A DNA stretch of 64,000 bases from Symbiodinium sp. CCMP2592 (taxonomy: Eukaryota > Sar > Dinophyceae > Suessiales > Symbiodiniaceae): the NCBI GenBank assembly GCA_905221615.1, contig CAJNDT010006011.1, positions 1 through 64,000 of the forward strand. The letters are read 5' to 3'. Position 1 is the stretch's first letter. Each line of letters starts with the position of its first letter. A model generated the notes under the pieces. That model searched no databases. It was not told where the DNA came from and saw only the letters and a program-made list of their open reading frames with translations. The position numbers were made by a program, and so were the translations under genes. Shown piece by piece: positions 1-9,916 of the stretch.

Positions 1-1
1 G

Positions 2-250
2 GCGGCGACTTCGCCGTCTAACAAATGGCTGTCCGCCGAAAAGTACGGATCTTGCAAGGTAGAGTTCTACTCTGAGAAATCCTACATCCGAAACTACGAT
101 AACGGCGGCAAGCTGAGGAGCATCATTTCCAGTTGCTGTCCGAAGCATCATGAGGTGATCGAGAAGATGATTCCCTATGTCGAGCAGGGCATCCCGCTCT
201 TGGAGCTCTACAAGCTGCGACAGGACGTCATGAAGTCGCTGGGGGGTTGA
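2..250 (+). CDS. 3' end of an unrecognised protein-coding gene (partial)
   Basis: An open frame enters from the left edge and ends at TGA 248-250, giving 82 codons. The translation is compositionally ordinary (basic and aromatic residues, two Cys, a Cys-Cys-Pro-Lys-His-His stretch near the middle and a leucine-rich, helix-like end finishing KSLGG), with GC-rich third positions like the coding exons further right. I see no family signature, so no function is proposed. The upstream part of the gene lies outside the window, and the border at base 1 may be inside an exon. The following 1.3 kb is AT-richer and repeat-bearing, as expected of a gene end. Confidence 0.6.
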   Translation, partial: AATSPSNKWLSAEKYGSCKVEFYSEKSYIRNYDNGGKLRSIISSCCPKHHEVIEKMIPYVEQGIPLLELYKLRQDVMKSLGG

Positions 251-725
251 AAACCAAAATGTGTTCAGTGCGGGATGATGTGCACCCTGGGTTTTCTGAA
301 CTTTGTAGACTATATAACAATCTGAGTTTCAAGCATATATATGTTGTATATAAACGTGGTTTGTTTTCCCACAGCTCTGAGAAAACCCATGGGTGCTAGT
401 CACGGTGTGTTTCTATATGTCTTTCGTTTACATGTAGAGCACTACATCTGCCACAATGCCATCTAGCATAATGCATCTTTGGCCCTTTTAGTGAGAAGCA
501 CAAAAAGGGTGAACATTCCGGCAGCAGAGGGGCAATGACTGCGAGAAAAAATGTTTCTTGCATTTGTGTGTGTGTGTGAGGTTGAGTGCTTCCTGTTCTG
601 TGTGATATATGTATTTGATCCCTATCATATACTGTATATATAAGCCTTTGTAAACCCGAAACCACCAATAGCCTAAAGCCTCAAAGCAGGTTTACTTGCG
701 ACGGTGATTTTTGTATATGTACTTG
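251..725. other. Spacer without a recognisable gene
   Basis: This AT-rich stretch follows the stop codon at 250. It holds short TG/CA and TA runs (for example 565-580 and 635-642) and ends with the first copies of the motif TTACTTGCGA (about 691-727). The frames that stay open here are short and low in complexity, so I do not call a gene. Confidence 0.5.
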
Positions 726-975
726 CGATGAGTTCTGCTTTTTACCTGTGCGAGTGTTTCCTTTTACATGCGATGTGAGGAGCTTTGTATATTACTTGCG
801 AGATTTTCCTTGTGTGCACCTTTACATGCGATGGGGAGCTTTGTATATTACTTGCGAGATTTTCCTTGTGTGCACCTTTACATGCGATGGGGAGCTTTGT
901 GTTACTTTCGAGATTTTCCTTGTGCAGCTTTACATGCGATGGGGAGCTTTGTGTTACTTGCGAGATCTACCTGCG
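726..975. repeat. 56-bp tandem repeat built around TTACTTGCGAG
   Basis: A unit reading AGCTTTGTATATTACTTGCG, then a GAGATTTTCC core and a TTTACATGCGATGGGG end, starts at 781, 837, 893 and 945, so the first spacings are exactly 56 bases and the last copy is 4 bases shorter. Flanking partial copies carry the same TTACTTGCGA and TTTACATGCGATG cores. The three overlapping open frames across it are products of the repeat and not genes. The same core recurs singly in introns and spacers of the next 12 kb. Confidence 0.9.
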
Positions 976-1004
976 AGTGTGTCTTGCCTTTAAAGCAGTA
1001 TTTC

Positions 1005-1135
1005 ACAAACACCCTCAACCCTCACTAAGCCCTAAAACCCAAAACTAATTTTAAACCCATAAACCCTATATAAACCCCAAAACCCGAAACCCCAAACCCG
1101 ACTCCCCAAACTTAAACCGCAAACCGACAGCCCGG
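1005..1135. repeat. Degenerate CCCTAAA (telomere-like) repeat block
   Basis: Runs of AACCCTAAA/AAACCC variants (for example ACCCTATATAAACCCC) lie on the + strand. Similar blocks occur at about 1680-1702 (as TTTAGGG), 2050-2116, 3184-3247, 3470-3497, 4238-4266, 4935-4982, 6377-6440, 7665-7790, 7965-8130, 9535-9600 and 62740-62785. TTTAGGG is the dinoflagellate telomere unit. Here the copies are short, degenerate and mostly inside introns, so they mark interstitial sequence and not a chromosome end. Confidence 0.8.
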
Positions 1136-1593
1136 ATTCCTTGTGAGCCCCCAAAAAAAACATTCTCCAATGTCTAACACTTTCGAGTTGGAATTGCTTG
1201 AGTGCAGAGAATGCCGGCTGAAGAGGTTTATCGAGGCTTTTTTGCGAGATGATGTTGGAGCCGAAACTTGTGGCCGTGGTCGCTGTTTCCTTTACAGCAG
1301 GAGAGACTCTAGTTTTGCGACGTAGTATCTCCTACACACGATGTGTTCGACACGATGTCACCACCATGTGCCGATGCGGCCTATCCTCACAGTATTTGTA
1401 GAAGGTTTGGATTGTAGATAGCTTCGCATAGATGCTCTGGACTTTTAAAGCATACAACCCAAAGCCATTACCGAGTTTCGGGTGTCAGGCTTTCGGCGCC
1501 GGGGCTAGGCTCTAGGCACATTTTTATCCACAAAGAATAAAGGCTGTTCAATTTGGGTGTTCTAACATATATAGCAAGTTTTGCTTCGCGGCC

Positions 1594-4216
1594 ATGGCAA
1601 CTGTCGACTGCTACCGTGTCTACGTGAAGAATGTCACGTACAGTGCGACGAAGTGGGCCACTAGAAAGAAAAGTAGCTTTGGGTTTAGGGTTTAGGGTTT
1701 AACATATATACTTTATATGTACACAATATGTAGATATAGATAAACTCAATACACGTCTATTGGCCACAATCTGACACTCATTACTTTTCTTTTGTGTCTA
1801 ATTATATATGCTGATATCTACACATATATACAAAGGGTGAGGTTGGTACACATATAGACAGGCATACATATATGTAGTTACATGAGAGAGAGCCGAGGCG
1901 ATCCGGGCGGCGATCGAAGAGCTTGGGGTGCTGGATTGCCGGAACATCCAGGTGGTGAGGGAACGGTACTGGGAGAAGAAGCTGCAGCGGCCAGATCACT
2001 GCAGCATCTTCTTGGAGTTCGCAACTTGGTTTTTTTTATATTACTTGCGACCCCTATATAAACCCTAAACCCTAAACCCTATCAACCCCAAACCCCTAAC
2101 CCCCAAACCCTAAACCAAAGGACTCGCCAGATGCCGCTCAGCTTGCCCGGGCTTCGCTCGACGGGCAATGGCATGGGAAAATGGCGACGAACAAGTACCT
2201 GGTGGCAGAGCTGGCGAAGCCTCCCCCTTCGAAAGCTTCGAAGGAAGACGAGTCGTGGGGCAAGTGGGCACCACCACCAGAACAGCCGCCTTGGAAAGGC
2301 CCTCCGCCCACCCCCCCTCCACTGGGCCAGGCACCACCGCCATCCCAAAGCCCACCAGAGCCCAATGTCCCAGAACCAGCACTCCCACCAAAAGCCAAAG
2401 CGATGCCGACCCAGCCCCCGTACCCACCGCCGCAACACCTTGCACCACCACACCCAAAGGTGCCACCTGAGCAACTTTACGGTTTGGAGACGGTGACGCC
2501 GCAAGCCTGGGAGCTCTGGGTACATGGTGGTCCACGACCCAAAGAATCTTGCATTGCATAGTTCAACAACATGTTTTGTTACACATATCTGCATGTGTTT
2601 TTATATATATGTATATATAATCAACATGTGTACAAAGAGCTATAGGGCAGCTAGGGGGGCCCAATCTAAGAATGCTATATGGCATCATGTGAGAACCCCA
2701 AACGACCCGCCCTAAAAGATTCATAGTTTCATATTCCGACGACAACACCAGCCCCAGGAGGATGCTGCTGCCCCGCTTGCAGAAGGAGCCTTCGATTCGA
2801 ACACCAAGACCGAGGCCTGTGGGGGTGTGTACCCTTACTTGTGAGAAGAAGAACAAACTCCAGAGCCACACAATGAAGTAGAGCTCCCACAAAAAAGGAC
2901 AACAAGCAGCTGCAGCTGGAGCCGGCTGGACCAAACTCGGTGGTGGATGACGGTGCAGTACCCGGGCCGAATCATTTAAGCCATCACCCTGCAAGTAAAA
3001 GAAGGCCCTAAATCGGAACCCCACAAACCTATACACAGCAAACGGTTGCTTCGGTTGCTTATATATACTATATATATAGTGAAAGGAAGCTGTGGCCGAG
3101 AAAGCCCCCGTCGTCGACGTTAAGCCCTGGAATGAGATGACGGCTGCTCGGTTGGCTGTGGCCCTATAAAAACCTTACTTTGCCAGAACCTTCAACCCTA
3201 AACCTTGAACCCTAAACCCCTAAAACCTAAACCCTAACCCTAAACCCAGACAACGATTCCCACCCAAACTTTGTGGTTTTTGAAACCAAAAGCTATATCC
3301 AGTGAATCCTCCCAACTCCAAGCTCTATCCCCACAAGCCCAAGAGCAATATGACTGGGCTCTTCTTCACTCTGGCGACCCTTACACGGGACCAATTCCAG
3401 AGCCTTTTTCTGCGATAGCAGCAACCTCAAAAAAGCCGCTTTATAACCCGGCACCAAACCAATAGAGCCGGTTTAGGGTTTAGGGTTTTTAGGGTTTCTC
3501 TCAAAAATAAAGTGTTCTATGAGCCCACAGCCTTATGTTTAGGAGTGTAGACTTTTTTGTCAACCCTAATTTCTGCCCGAGTCTGTGTGTATTTTTACTT
3601 GCGAAGAAGAAGCGTGTGTGTTTCTTCGATATATAGACAACACAAAACCGAGGAAGAGTTTGGCACTGGCTTCCCACCGGAGCCGCCGATCGCCAAGCCG
3701 AAGCCGTCTGCGAGGAAAGTGGCCCCGGCCGCCGTGGAGCCGCCCGTGGACACGCGGCTGAAGCGGCAGATCGCCGAAGCTGAGCAAGCCAATGAGCCGC
3801 CCAGCAGTGTAGATGAAGATGAAGAAGAGAAAGAGAAGAAGAAGAAGAAAAAGAAAAAAGAGCCCAAAGCCAAGAAGGCAAAAAAGGAGCCGACCCCACC
3901 CCCAAAGGAGCCCAGCCCGACTTCCGAGGGTGAAGGTGAAGCTGTTGAAGAGAACAGGGCTCGGAGCTCGGGGCGGGCTCGTAGCTCGGGGCGGGCTCGT
4001 AGCTCGGGGCGGGCTCGTAGCTACTCTAGGCGGGCTCGTAGCTACTCTAGGCGGGCCAGTAGGAGTCGTGCTCGTAGCTACCGGAGCCAAAGGCGAAGGA
4101 GCTACCATGGTCGCAGCCGTAGCTACGGTCGTCGGCACAGGAGTGCCAGCCGTAGCTACCGCAGGTACAGAGGCGACAGTCGCGGCCGATACCATCGTCG
4201 TTACTACCGCCGTTGA
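1594..4216 (+). CDS. RRM plus RS-domain RNA-binding protein, 7 exons
   Basis: Probable SR-type splicing or mRNA-binding protein. Proposed exons: 1594-1672, 1887-2020, 2121-2519, 2752-2826, 2898-2990, 3086-3157, 3653-4216; these join in phase into 471 codons plus TGA. Residues about 7-90 form an RNA recognition motif: YRVYVKNV resembles RNP2, a helix rich in AEAIRAAIEEL follows, and HCSIFLEF-DSPDAAQLA spans the exon 2/3 joint and resembles RNP1 and helix 2. Then come a proline-rich segment with WGKW, an acidic/lysine tract, and a C-terminal RS domain with three RARSSG and two RARSYSR repeats. Introns 2 and 5 start with GC; the others are GT-AG. Exon borders were chosen by phase and domain continuity, not by RNA data. 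Exon 6 faintly recalls an eEF1B stretch, which I do not rely on. Protein type fairly sure; exact borders less so. Confidence 0.7.
2021..2120 (+). other. GC-AG intron made of telomere-like repeat
   Basis: The 100-base intron runs from GCAACTTGG to ACCAAAG. Splicing it joins the two halves of the RRM (…IFLEF | DSPDAAQLA…) in phase 0. A GT donor 8 bases later would put the downstream exon in a frame without RRM character. The intron body is TTACTTGCGA followed by CCCTAAA-type units. GC donors are known in dinoflagellates; the choice here is inferred. Confidence 0.65.
2991..3085 (+). other. GC-AG intron with GCAAGT donor
   Basis: The donor is GCAAGTAAAAG, a good match to a GT-type donor with T replaced by C. 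The acceptor is …GAAAG at 3085. Both flanking exons (2898-2990 and 3086-3157) are multiples of three and in phase 0 with the rest of the RRM/RS gene. Confidence 0.6.
3158..3652 (+). other. Long intron of the RRM/RS gene, with an open frame inside
   Basis: GT at 3158 and AG at 3651-3652 join exon 6 to the RS-domain exon in phase. The intron carries CCCTAAA blocks near both ends and a TTACTTGCGA copy at about 3596. A 64-codon open frame (3271-3465) between the repeat blocks is rich in Q, S and P. I treat it as intronic sequence, though it could be an alternative exon. Confidence 0.5.
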
Positions 4217-5110
4217 ATATAATGCAGTGCCCTATAACCCCTTAAAACCCTAAACCCTTAAACCCCTGTGCTGTTTGTGTGTCTATAGCATATAGTCTAG
4301 AGGGATAAAGCTTTACACAACAGTAACGGCGATGGCAACAGCACAGTGCTGCACGAGAGACGATGAGACAGGCCGAGCCACTCATTTTTCTCACATTTAA
4401 GCACAATGTGCAGCGACCCCATGGATGTAGTATAAAATTGTAGATGCATAGTCTACAAATAAGCACGTATGTGTGCATATGTATATGTATATGTGTCTTT
4501 ATACATATATCTATATATACATATATGTATATACATAGTCGAACTTACACCACACTACATTATATGTGCCCAGGCAACAAAACCTCGAGGATCCTCAGAA
4601 GGTCGTCTGCACATCCGGATAATTGCGAAGCTGTGCGAGACTCCGACAAGCAAGTGAAGCGGGCGATGGGAAAGAGTTGTAGTCGCAGAGATTGTGGTGG
4701 TGGCTACATACACACGTGCACATGTCTATAGAGTGTATAGAGAACACATGTGAACATGCCTGGGTTGCTTGAAGGGCCTATCAAGTCACACGATAGGACA
4801 AAAAACAGCCCGGCCCGAACCCTAAACCATTTATGAAGATACTGCATACACCACACATGAAGACCTGAATCCCCAAACCGAACATGTAGATTGCAGAACC
4901 TGTATTCATGCATCTATATATAGAGAGAGGGCTTAGGGGCTCAGGGGTCTCGGGGTTTAGGGGTTTAGGGTTTCGGGTTTAGACACACAGTGTGCCGGTC
5001 CCCACACACGAAGCGTAGCGCTTGAAGCTGGGAAACCACTTGTGGGGATCCGATGAGATGCGGCTTAGACCTTACATGCGAGACTCGAACAACACACCGG
5101 AAAGGCACCG
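4217..5110. other. Spacer with unassigned exon-like patch
   Basis: After the RS-protein stop the sequence becomes AT-rich with TATA runs (4480-4545). A GC-richer patch at about 4565-4700 is open in two frames (one reads GRLHIRIIAKLCETPTSK) and may be an exon, but I could not join it to anything. A TTTAGGG-type block lies at 4935-4982. A phrase reading CAGTGTGCCGGTCCCCACAC (4986-5005) recurs in similar form at 6437 and 8928. Confidence 0.4.
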
Positions 5111-5167
5111 GTGGGCAGGTTTTGCAACAATCTCCCCCAAATTTTCCATAGATTTTACAAAAATTTC

Positions 5168-5425
5168 AGCAGATTTTACAAAAAAATCAACAGGTTTTCC
5201 AAAAAATCTCGATGCAGTTTCGATGCAGTTTATATGCAGTTTCGATGCTGTTTCGATGCGGTTTTAAAACTACATACAAACTGCATAGCTTTTACAGCAT
5301 TTCGCGATGCAGTTTGTATGTAGTTTTAAAACCGCATCGAAACAGCATCGAAACTGCATACAAACTGCATCGAAACTGCATCGAGATTTTTTGGAAAACC
5401 TGTTGATTTTTTTGTAAAATCTGCT
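5168..5425. repeat. Near-perfect hairpin: 119-bp arms, 20-base loop
   Basis: The left arm 5168-5286 and right arm 5307-5425 are reverse complements with a single mismatch found by eye (A against G in the TTT-TATGCAG part). The loop is 5287-5306. Each arm itself holds GATGCAGTTTC-type subrepeats. Similarity continues outward weakly on both sides. The arms are neither coding nor LTR-like. This could be a small foldback or MITE-type element, or the template of a long hairpin RNA. Confidence 0.95.
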
Positions 5426-5442
5426 TAAAATCCATTGACAAA

Positions 5443-5704
5443 CTCCCCAGCCCACCCCACCAGCCCCCACCTCCCCCCCACCCACCCACCACCCCACCCC
5501 CCACCCCCATCCCCCACCCCCCACCCCCCAACCACCCACCCACCCCCCACCCCCCACCACACTCCCCACACCCCCCACCCCCCACACTCACACCCCCCAC
5601 CCCCCATCTCCCACCCCCCACCCCCACACCCCCCACCCCCCACCCCCACCCCCACCCCCCACCCCCCACCCCCACACCCCCCACCCCCACCCCCCCCAAC
5701 CCAC
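5443..5704. repeat. C-rich simple repeat (CCCACC)n, 260 bp
   Basis: Almost pure C with regularly spaced A (CCCCCCACCC units). The complementary strand has many closely spaced G-runs and could form G-quadruplexes. The Pro/His/Thr-rich and Gly/Val/Trp-rich open frames on both strands are artefacts of composition. Confidence 0.95.
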
Positions 5705-5830
5705 CGCCCCACATCCAACACTATATACGGTGCTCTGCGAGGATCAATCGTATATTGTATAGCTTTTCGGCTCCAAAAAAGTCTGTCCTTCTCCCTCCCT
5801 GACTAGACAGAACAAAGCCTCTCTTCGAAG

Positions 5831-6200
5831 ATGCCACGACAGGAGACCTGTGTTGTTCTTTTGTTTTTCCGACGAACCACATAGTCACTTTTCTGAATGC
5901 AGAAAAGGAATAGCTATATTCTCGTGTTCCAGGAAGACAGGAGCCGAAGCCGAAGCCGGAGCCGGTCGCCCAGACGAGTGTGGAAATGGGCTTGGCGGAC
6001 CTGTGTCCATCATGGACGACAGCAACTTGGTTGCATTAGATCTATTGTATAGGTTTTGTTTAGGAGAGTAATTTGGCTTTTGAATATTATACATAATCCC
6101 CAAGGGTCTGGTACTGGGTCTGGTGGAGCGAAGCAGCAGCTGAGCAGCAAGACCAGTGAGCTACGACTTGCCAGCACGTTGTACAGAAGTGCATGTACAT
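5831..6200 (+). other. Exon-like patches with RS dipeptides, unassigned
   Basis: An ATG at 5831 opens a short frame (MPRQET). At about 5936-6015 a GC-rich patch reads as five or more Arg-Ser dipeptides followed by PRR in one frame, and as EPKPKPEPVAQTSVEMGLA in another. At about 6105-6195 another patch reads GSGTGSGGAKQQLSSKTSEL. They may be exons of one small gene between the two annotated ones, but I cannot fix phases, so no gene is called. Confidence 0.3.
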
Positions 6201-6692
6201 AATTAAATTGTCTCGTTGCTTTTGCAGACGGAGCTAGATATAAGAGCAGCTGTTTTTCTGCACAGCAGTAACTTCTATACTTTATCGTGCCTGCAAGTGT
6301 GAAGCAAAACAATGAGCCGGGCCGACTCCAGGAGACTGCCTATAAAAGCCCGAGAACCCAACAACTGATGTCATATAAACCCTGAACCCTAAACTATATA
6401 CCTTATATACAGAACCCCGAAACCCTTCAACCTCAAACCTGTGTGCCAGACCCCACACAGAAGCTTGCATGTGTCTTTACACCAGAGCTGGCGAGAAAAT
6501 TATATATACTTGTGTGATTCAAGCTATACTATGACTGTGACGAAACACATTCGGTGTTGTCTGCATGTCAGAGAGAACTTACACTGCGATGACAATTATG
6601 TTTACTTCTATCTGCAGCTGTGAGCACTTCAGCGAGGGGTGCCTTTTTTGTGAGGACAGTATATCATCTTTACTGTTCGTGTTTTCCCTGCG

Positions 6693-8000
6693 ATGGCTGA
6701 AGACAGCCAAGCTCCGGAGGCGCTTTTTGGTTTTTGTGTTTTGTAAAACCAGAGTGTTATATATATATGTATACGAAGGCCGAGGAAGAGCCCCAGGACG
6801 AGCAGGCAGAAGAAGAAGAGCAGGAGGTGCCCATGAAGAAGCCGGCGGCGAAGATCACGATAAAGAAAGAGCCCGGGACCGGGATTTTGAAAAAGCCTGC
6901 AGCAGAAGGAACAACGAAAGCAACAGCAGCAAAGAGCAAGCCCAATCAAAAGCCCACTCCGAAGGCCAACCCAAAGAGCACCCCAAAGGCCAAAGCAAAG
7001 GGCAAAGCAAAGGCGAAGCAAAGGCCCCAGCCAAGGAGAAGAAGAACAAGAACGAGAACAAGAAGGAGAACAAGGGCAAGGAGCAAGAGAAAGGAAGCAA
7101 GCCCAGTAGCAGCAGCAGCAGCAAAAACACTCCCAAGCAGAATGACAACAACAAGAAGCGGAAGCTGGAGGACAACTGGGCTGATGGATTCGAGGAGGTG
7201 GAGGATGCCGCCGAAGAGCAGCCAGAGGAGGAGACACCCACAGACGACGAGGTGCTGGCCATGGAAGACCCGGCGAAGGACTCGGGGAAGATGGACCGCA
7301 GCAAGCAGCACAAGTTCATGAGCCTGCTAAAGGACGGGTCATTGCCAGAATGGCTCGAAGATGCATGGGAGAAGTCCCAGAAGATGAAAACGGGCAAGCG
7401 GCAGAGACAGCGGGAGCTTATCAACAATGCTATCGACCGACGATCCGGTGTTGACACCAGCCTGGTTCTCAACTTTGCCAAACCAATGTTCCACTCCATG
7501 CAGGTGACGACGAAAAGATGGGTATCGGGGGTGATTTCAAGGTGTGCTCGCTTCCTTAAGTGGAGAGGCACTTCGAAGCCGAAGGCGAAGTCGGGGAGTG
7601 TATAAAGTATCTATAGTATATATAGGTCCAGCTTATAGCTATAGTTTTACAATGAGCAAAACCTTGAAACCCTAATACACCACAACCCTTAAACCTTATA
7701 TGTAAACTACGAAGCCATGAACCCTAAAGCCTGCATAAGCCTTACACCTTTAGAAAATTTAAAACCTTCAACCCCATACACCTTGAACTCTGGACCCCAC
7801 CGGCTTTTGTTTTGTAGTTCTAACTGTTTATAGAGGGCTCTACTACATTTATTTTTATTATACCATATATGCATATCTAAAAACACTCTATAAATGCATT
7901 CCCATACAATATATATTATATATAATTGCTATACTATACGTATAATAATGATGACCACAACCCTTCGTGCACCCCAAACCTTAAACCCTGAACCTGTGCA

Positions 8001-8041
<41 letters not shown>

Positions 8042-9165
8042 ACCCCAAACCCCAAAGCCTCAAACGACGAAGCCCTGAACCCTAAAACCTTCAAGCCTCA
8101 AACCCTTAAGCTTGAACCCTAAACCCCTTCGGCTTGTCTTTTCTTCTGTGGGTGGAGCGAGGAGAACTACACGAAGTCCGAGGCGACCAACAAGAAGAAA
8201 ACCCTGGGCAAAATCTTGCTTCAGGGGAAATTCAATCTTAGCAATGAGCAGTTCGAAGCCGCACTCGAGAGTGGCGAGATCATCGCTGTCCGTTCCAAGA
8301 ACGGACCCGATCGTTACATGTGGTCCGAGGATGTGCACAACTCCACTTCAGGGAAGGAGAAGAAGTTTTCCATGGGCTCCGATGCCAAAGCGAAGGATGG
8401 CGAGGCCAAGTTCTTCGAGAAGCAGTCCAAGGATTGGAGGATTGGTTTGTTTGAGGAGAAGAGCGAGGGCAAAGCAAAGCCCCAGAGAGCTCTGACAAAT
8501 GACTCAGAGCAGCTCGCAATCTGCGATGGTACCGTGGCCGCCAGCAGGAACATGACGGAGAAGCTGTGGAAGGCAGCAGATGGGCAGCTTACAAAGGCGA
8601 TCGCGGCCTACAATAAGATCCTTGTCGAGGGCAGAAAGTTGGTTGCTTCCGTGGATGAGAAGCAGGACAAGGACATGTACCAGAGTGTGCGACTTGGACT
8701 GGTTTTGTATTCCTGAAACAACCTTGCCAAAAGCTTCAACTTTTTTATCCTCGCAAGTAAAGTCACCAATTTAACTCGTAAGTAAATACATGGAGGCTTC
8801 AACCTTTGTCTTCGCAAGTAAAGCACAACCTTTAACTCGTAAAAGTAGTCTCTTCAACAACAGTCGCATGTAACCAAAGTGTTGTGCTTTCTCTCGCAAG
8901 TAAACCCAGTGCCCGAACACCGAAACCTGTGTGAGACCCCACAGCTGTAAGGAAGAGCATCGTCCAACAAGCAACAAAATCGAAGCAGGGACTTGAGCAC
9001 CTTCTCTCGTGGCACGAGTACGAGGATGAGAATGAGGACGGGCCGATCACGATCTCATCATATTCCAAGACCATGAGAGAGTCCGGGCGAGTAGCAACTC
9101 ATCTCGAAGAACAAATGGCAGCCGTGAAAGCCAAGTTGACTGTCCGAGCCAAAAAAGGATGCTAG
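6693..9165 (+). CDS. K/E-rich protein of unknown function, 4 exons, one apparent frameshift
   Basis: Proposed exons: 6693-6719 (ATG, MAEDSQAPE), 6779-7503, 8162-8684, 8945-9165 (TAG). Intron 1 is GC-AG; the others are GT-AG. Exon 2 begins with an acidic EEEPQDEQAEEEE stretch, a KKPAAK segment and a long Lys/Ala tract, then continues into an ordered part with NWADGFEEV, LPEWLEDAW and a C-terminal INNAIDRRSG region. Exon 3 adds TLGKILLQGKF and FEAALESGEII, a pattern I associate with a protein family common in dinoflagellates but cannot name. The frame switches in the Lys/Ala tract near 7015-7025. The summed exon length is one base short of a multiple of three, so one base appears lost there. 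The protein would be about 498 residues. It is either a fresh pseudogene or a sequence error. Confidence 0.6.
6720..6778 (+). other. Short GC-AG intron
   Basis: A 59-base intron, GCGCTTTTTGG…ATACGAAG, separates the 9-codon first exon from the acidic second exon in phase 0. It is T-rich with a TATATATATG run before the acceptor. Confidence 0.5.
8000..8042. repeat. (TA)n microsatellite
   Basis: About 20 TA dinucleotides with one TT interruption, inside the large intron 7504-8161, flanked by CCCTAAA-like blocks. Confidence 0.95.
8748..8910. repeat. Spaced CTCGCAAGTAAA motifs
   Basis: CTCGCAAGTAA or close variants occur at about 8750, 8774 (CTCGTAAGTAA), 8810 and 8893, each followed by a short AC-rich spacer with TTCAACC or CAACCTTT. 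They are the reverse complement of TTACTTGCGAG, the core of the 56-bp repeat at 726-975. They lie in intron 8685-8944. Confidence 0.75.
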
Positions 9166-9916
9166 ACAGATTTTGAATGTGTGCAGTTCCGGAGCTGTCG
9201 CCTCTATGTGGTGCAAACGGCGATTCTGAGTTTTGGCGATGAGAGAAAAAAGCAACGGCGATGATGAGAGCTTGAGATTTGGCGCTTTTCTGGTGATTTT
9301 TACATGTGAGCAACGACGTGTATAACTATAACCTTTTGAATCATGTTGGGGTGTTGGTCTTCGTGACTTTCAGCTTCAATTTTAGAGTATATATAACACC
9401 GATGGTGTTGTTGTAGCCTGCTTTGCATGTGTGAGTGCACACATGTGTAAAGCTATACCTCCGAACCTCAAGCATTGAATCAACCATGAAAGTCCATACC
9501 TCCAAAACCCTGTGAAGCTCACAACACAACCTTCGTAACCCCAAACCCTGAACCCTCTATAAACCCTTAAATCCTGAACCTTATATATAAACCCTCACAA
9601 GATTTGTTTCGTCCAGATTGAGGGGCAGTGGACCGTGTGGTTTAGGGGGTTTGGGTTTTGCGGGGTTGGGGCAAAAGCTTTCTGTTGTTGTTTGTATAGT
9701 ATATTTGGTGCCCACACATATATGTATAACTTGCTCACAAGCCTCAGCCTCAATGCTCGGTGTGTCTGACCATGTGTGTCCCGTCCTTATAAAATGTTTT
9801 ATGGCTATAGCGAACAAACCACTGTATGAAATAAGGCACAAAAGTTCAGCTGGCAACAAACACCAACTTTGCATAAAGGTGCTGTTCTGTTTATTTATAT
9901 ATGGAGAGAAGGTACC
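9166..9916. other. Spacer between two genes
   Basis: Moderately AT-rich, with a CCCTAAA-like block at 9535-9600 and no convincing exon. Open frames here overlap on both strands, are short and lack coherent composition. Confidence 0.5.

Noticed and set aside
1005-1135. Chromosome end
   Set aside because: CCCTAAA units are degenerate, short and lie inside introns or between genes, with genes on both sides.
3086-3157. eEF1B exchange-domain exon (VVDVKPWNEMT)
   Set aside because: Only about ten residues are similar and the following exon is an RS domain; no further eEF1B sequence follows.
3271-3465. 64-codon gene between repeat blocks
   Set aside because: It lies in an intron whose removal is phase-consistent; no RBS-like or domain evidence. 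Kept only as a possible alternative exon.
5435-5806. Proline/histidine-rich open frame across the C-rich tract
   Set aside because: Any frame of (CCCACC)n is open; there is no start context, domain or GC-normal flank.
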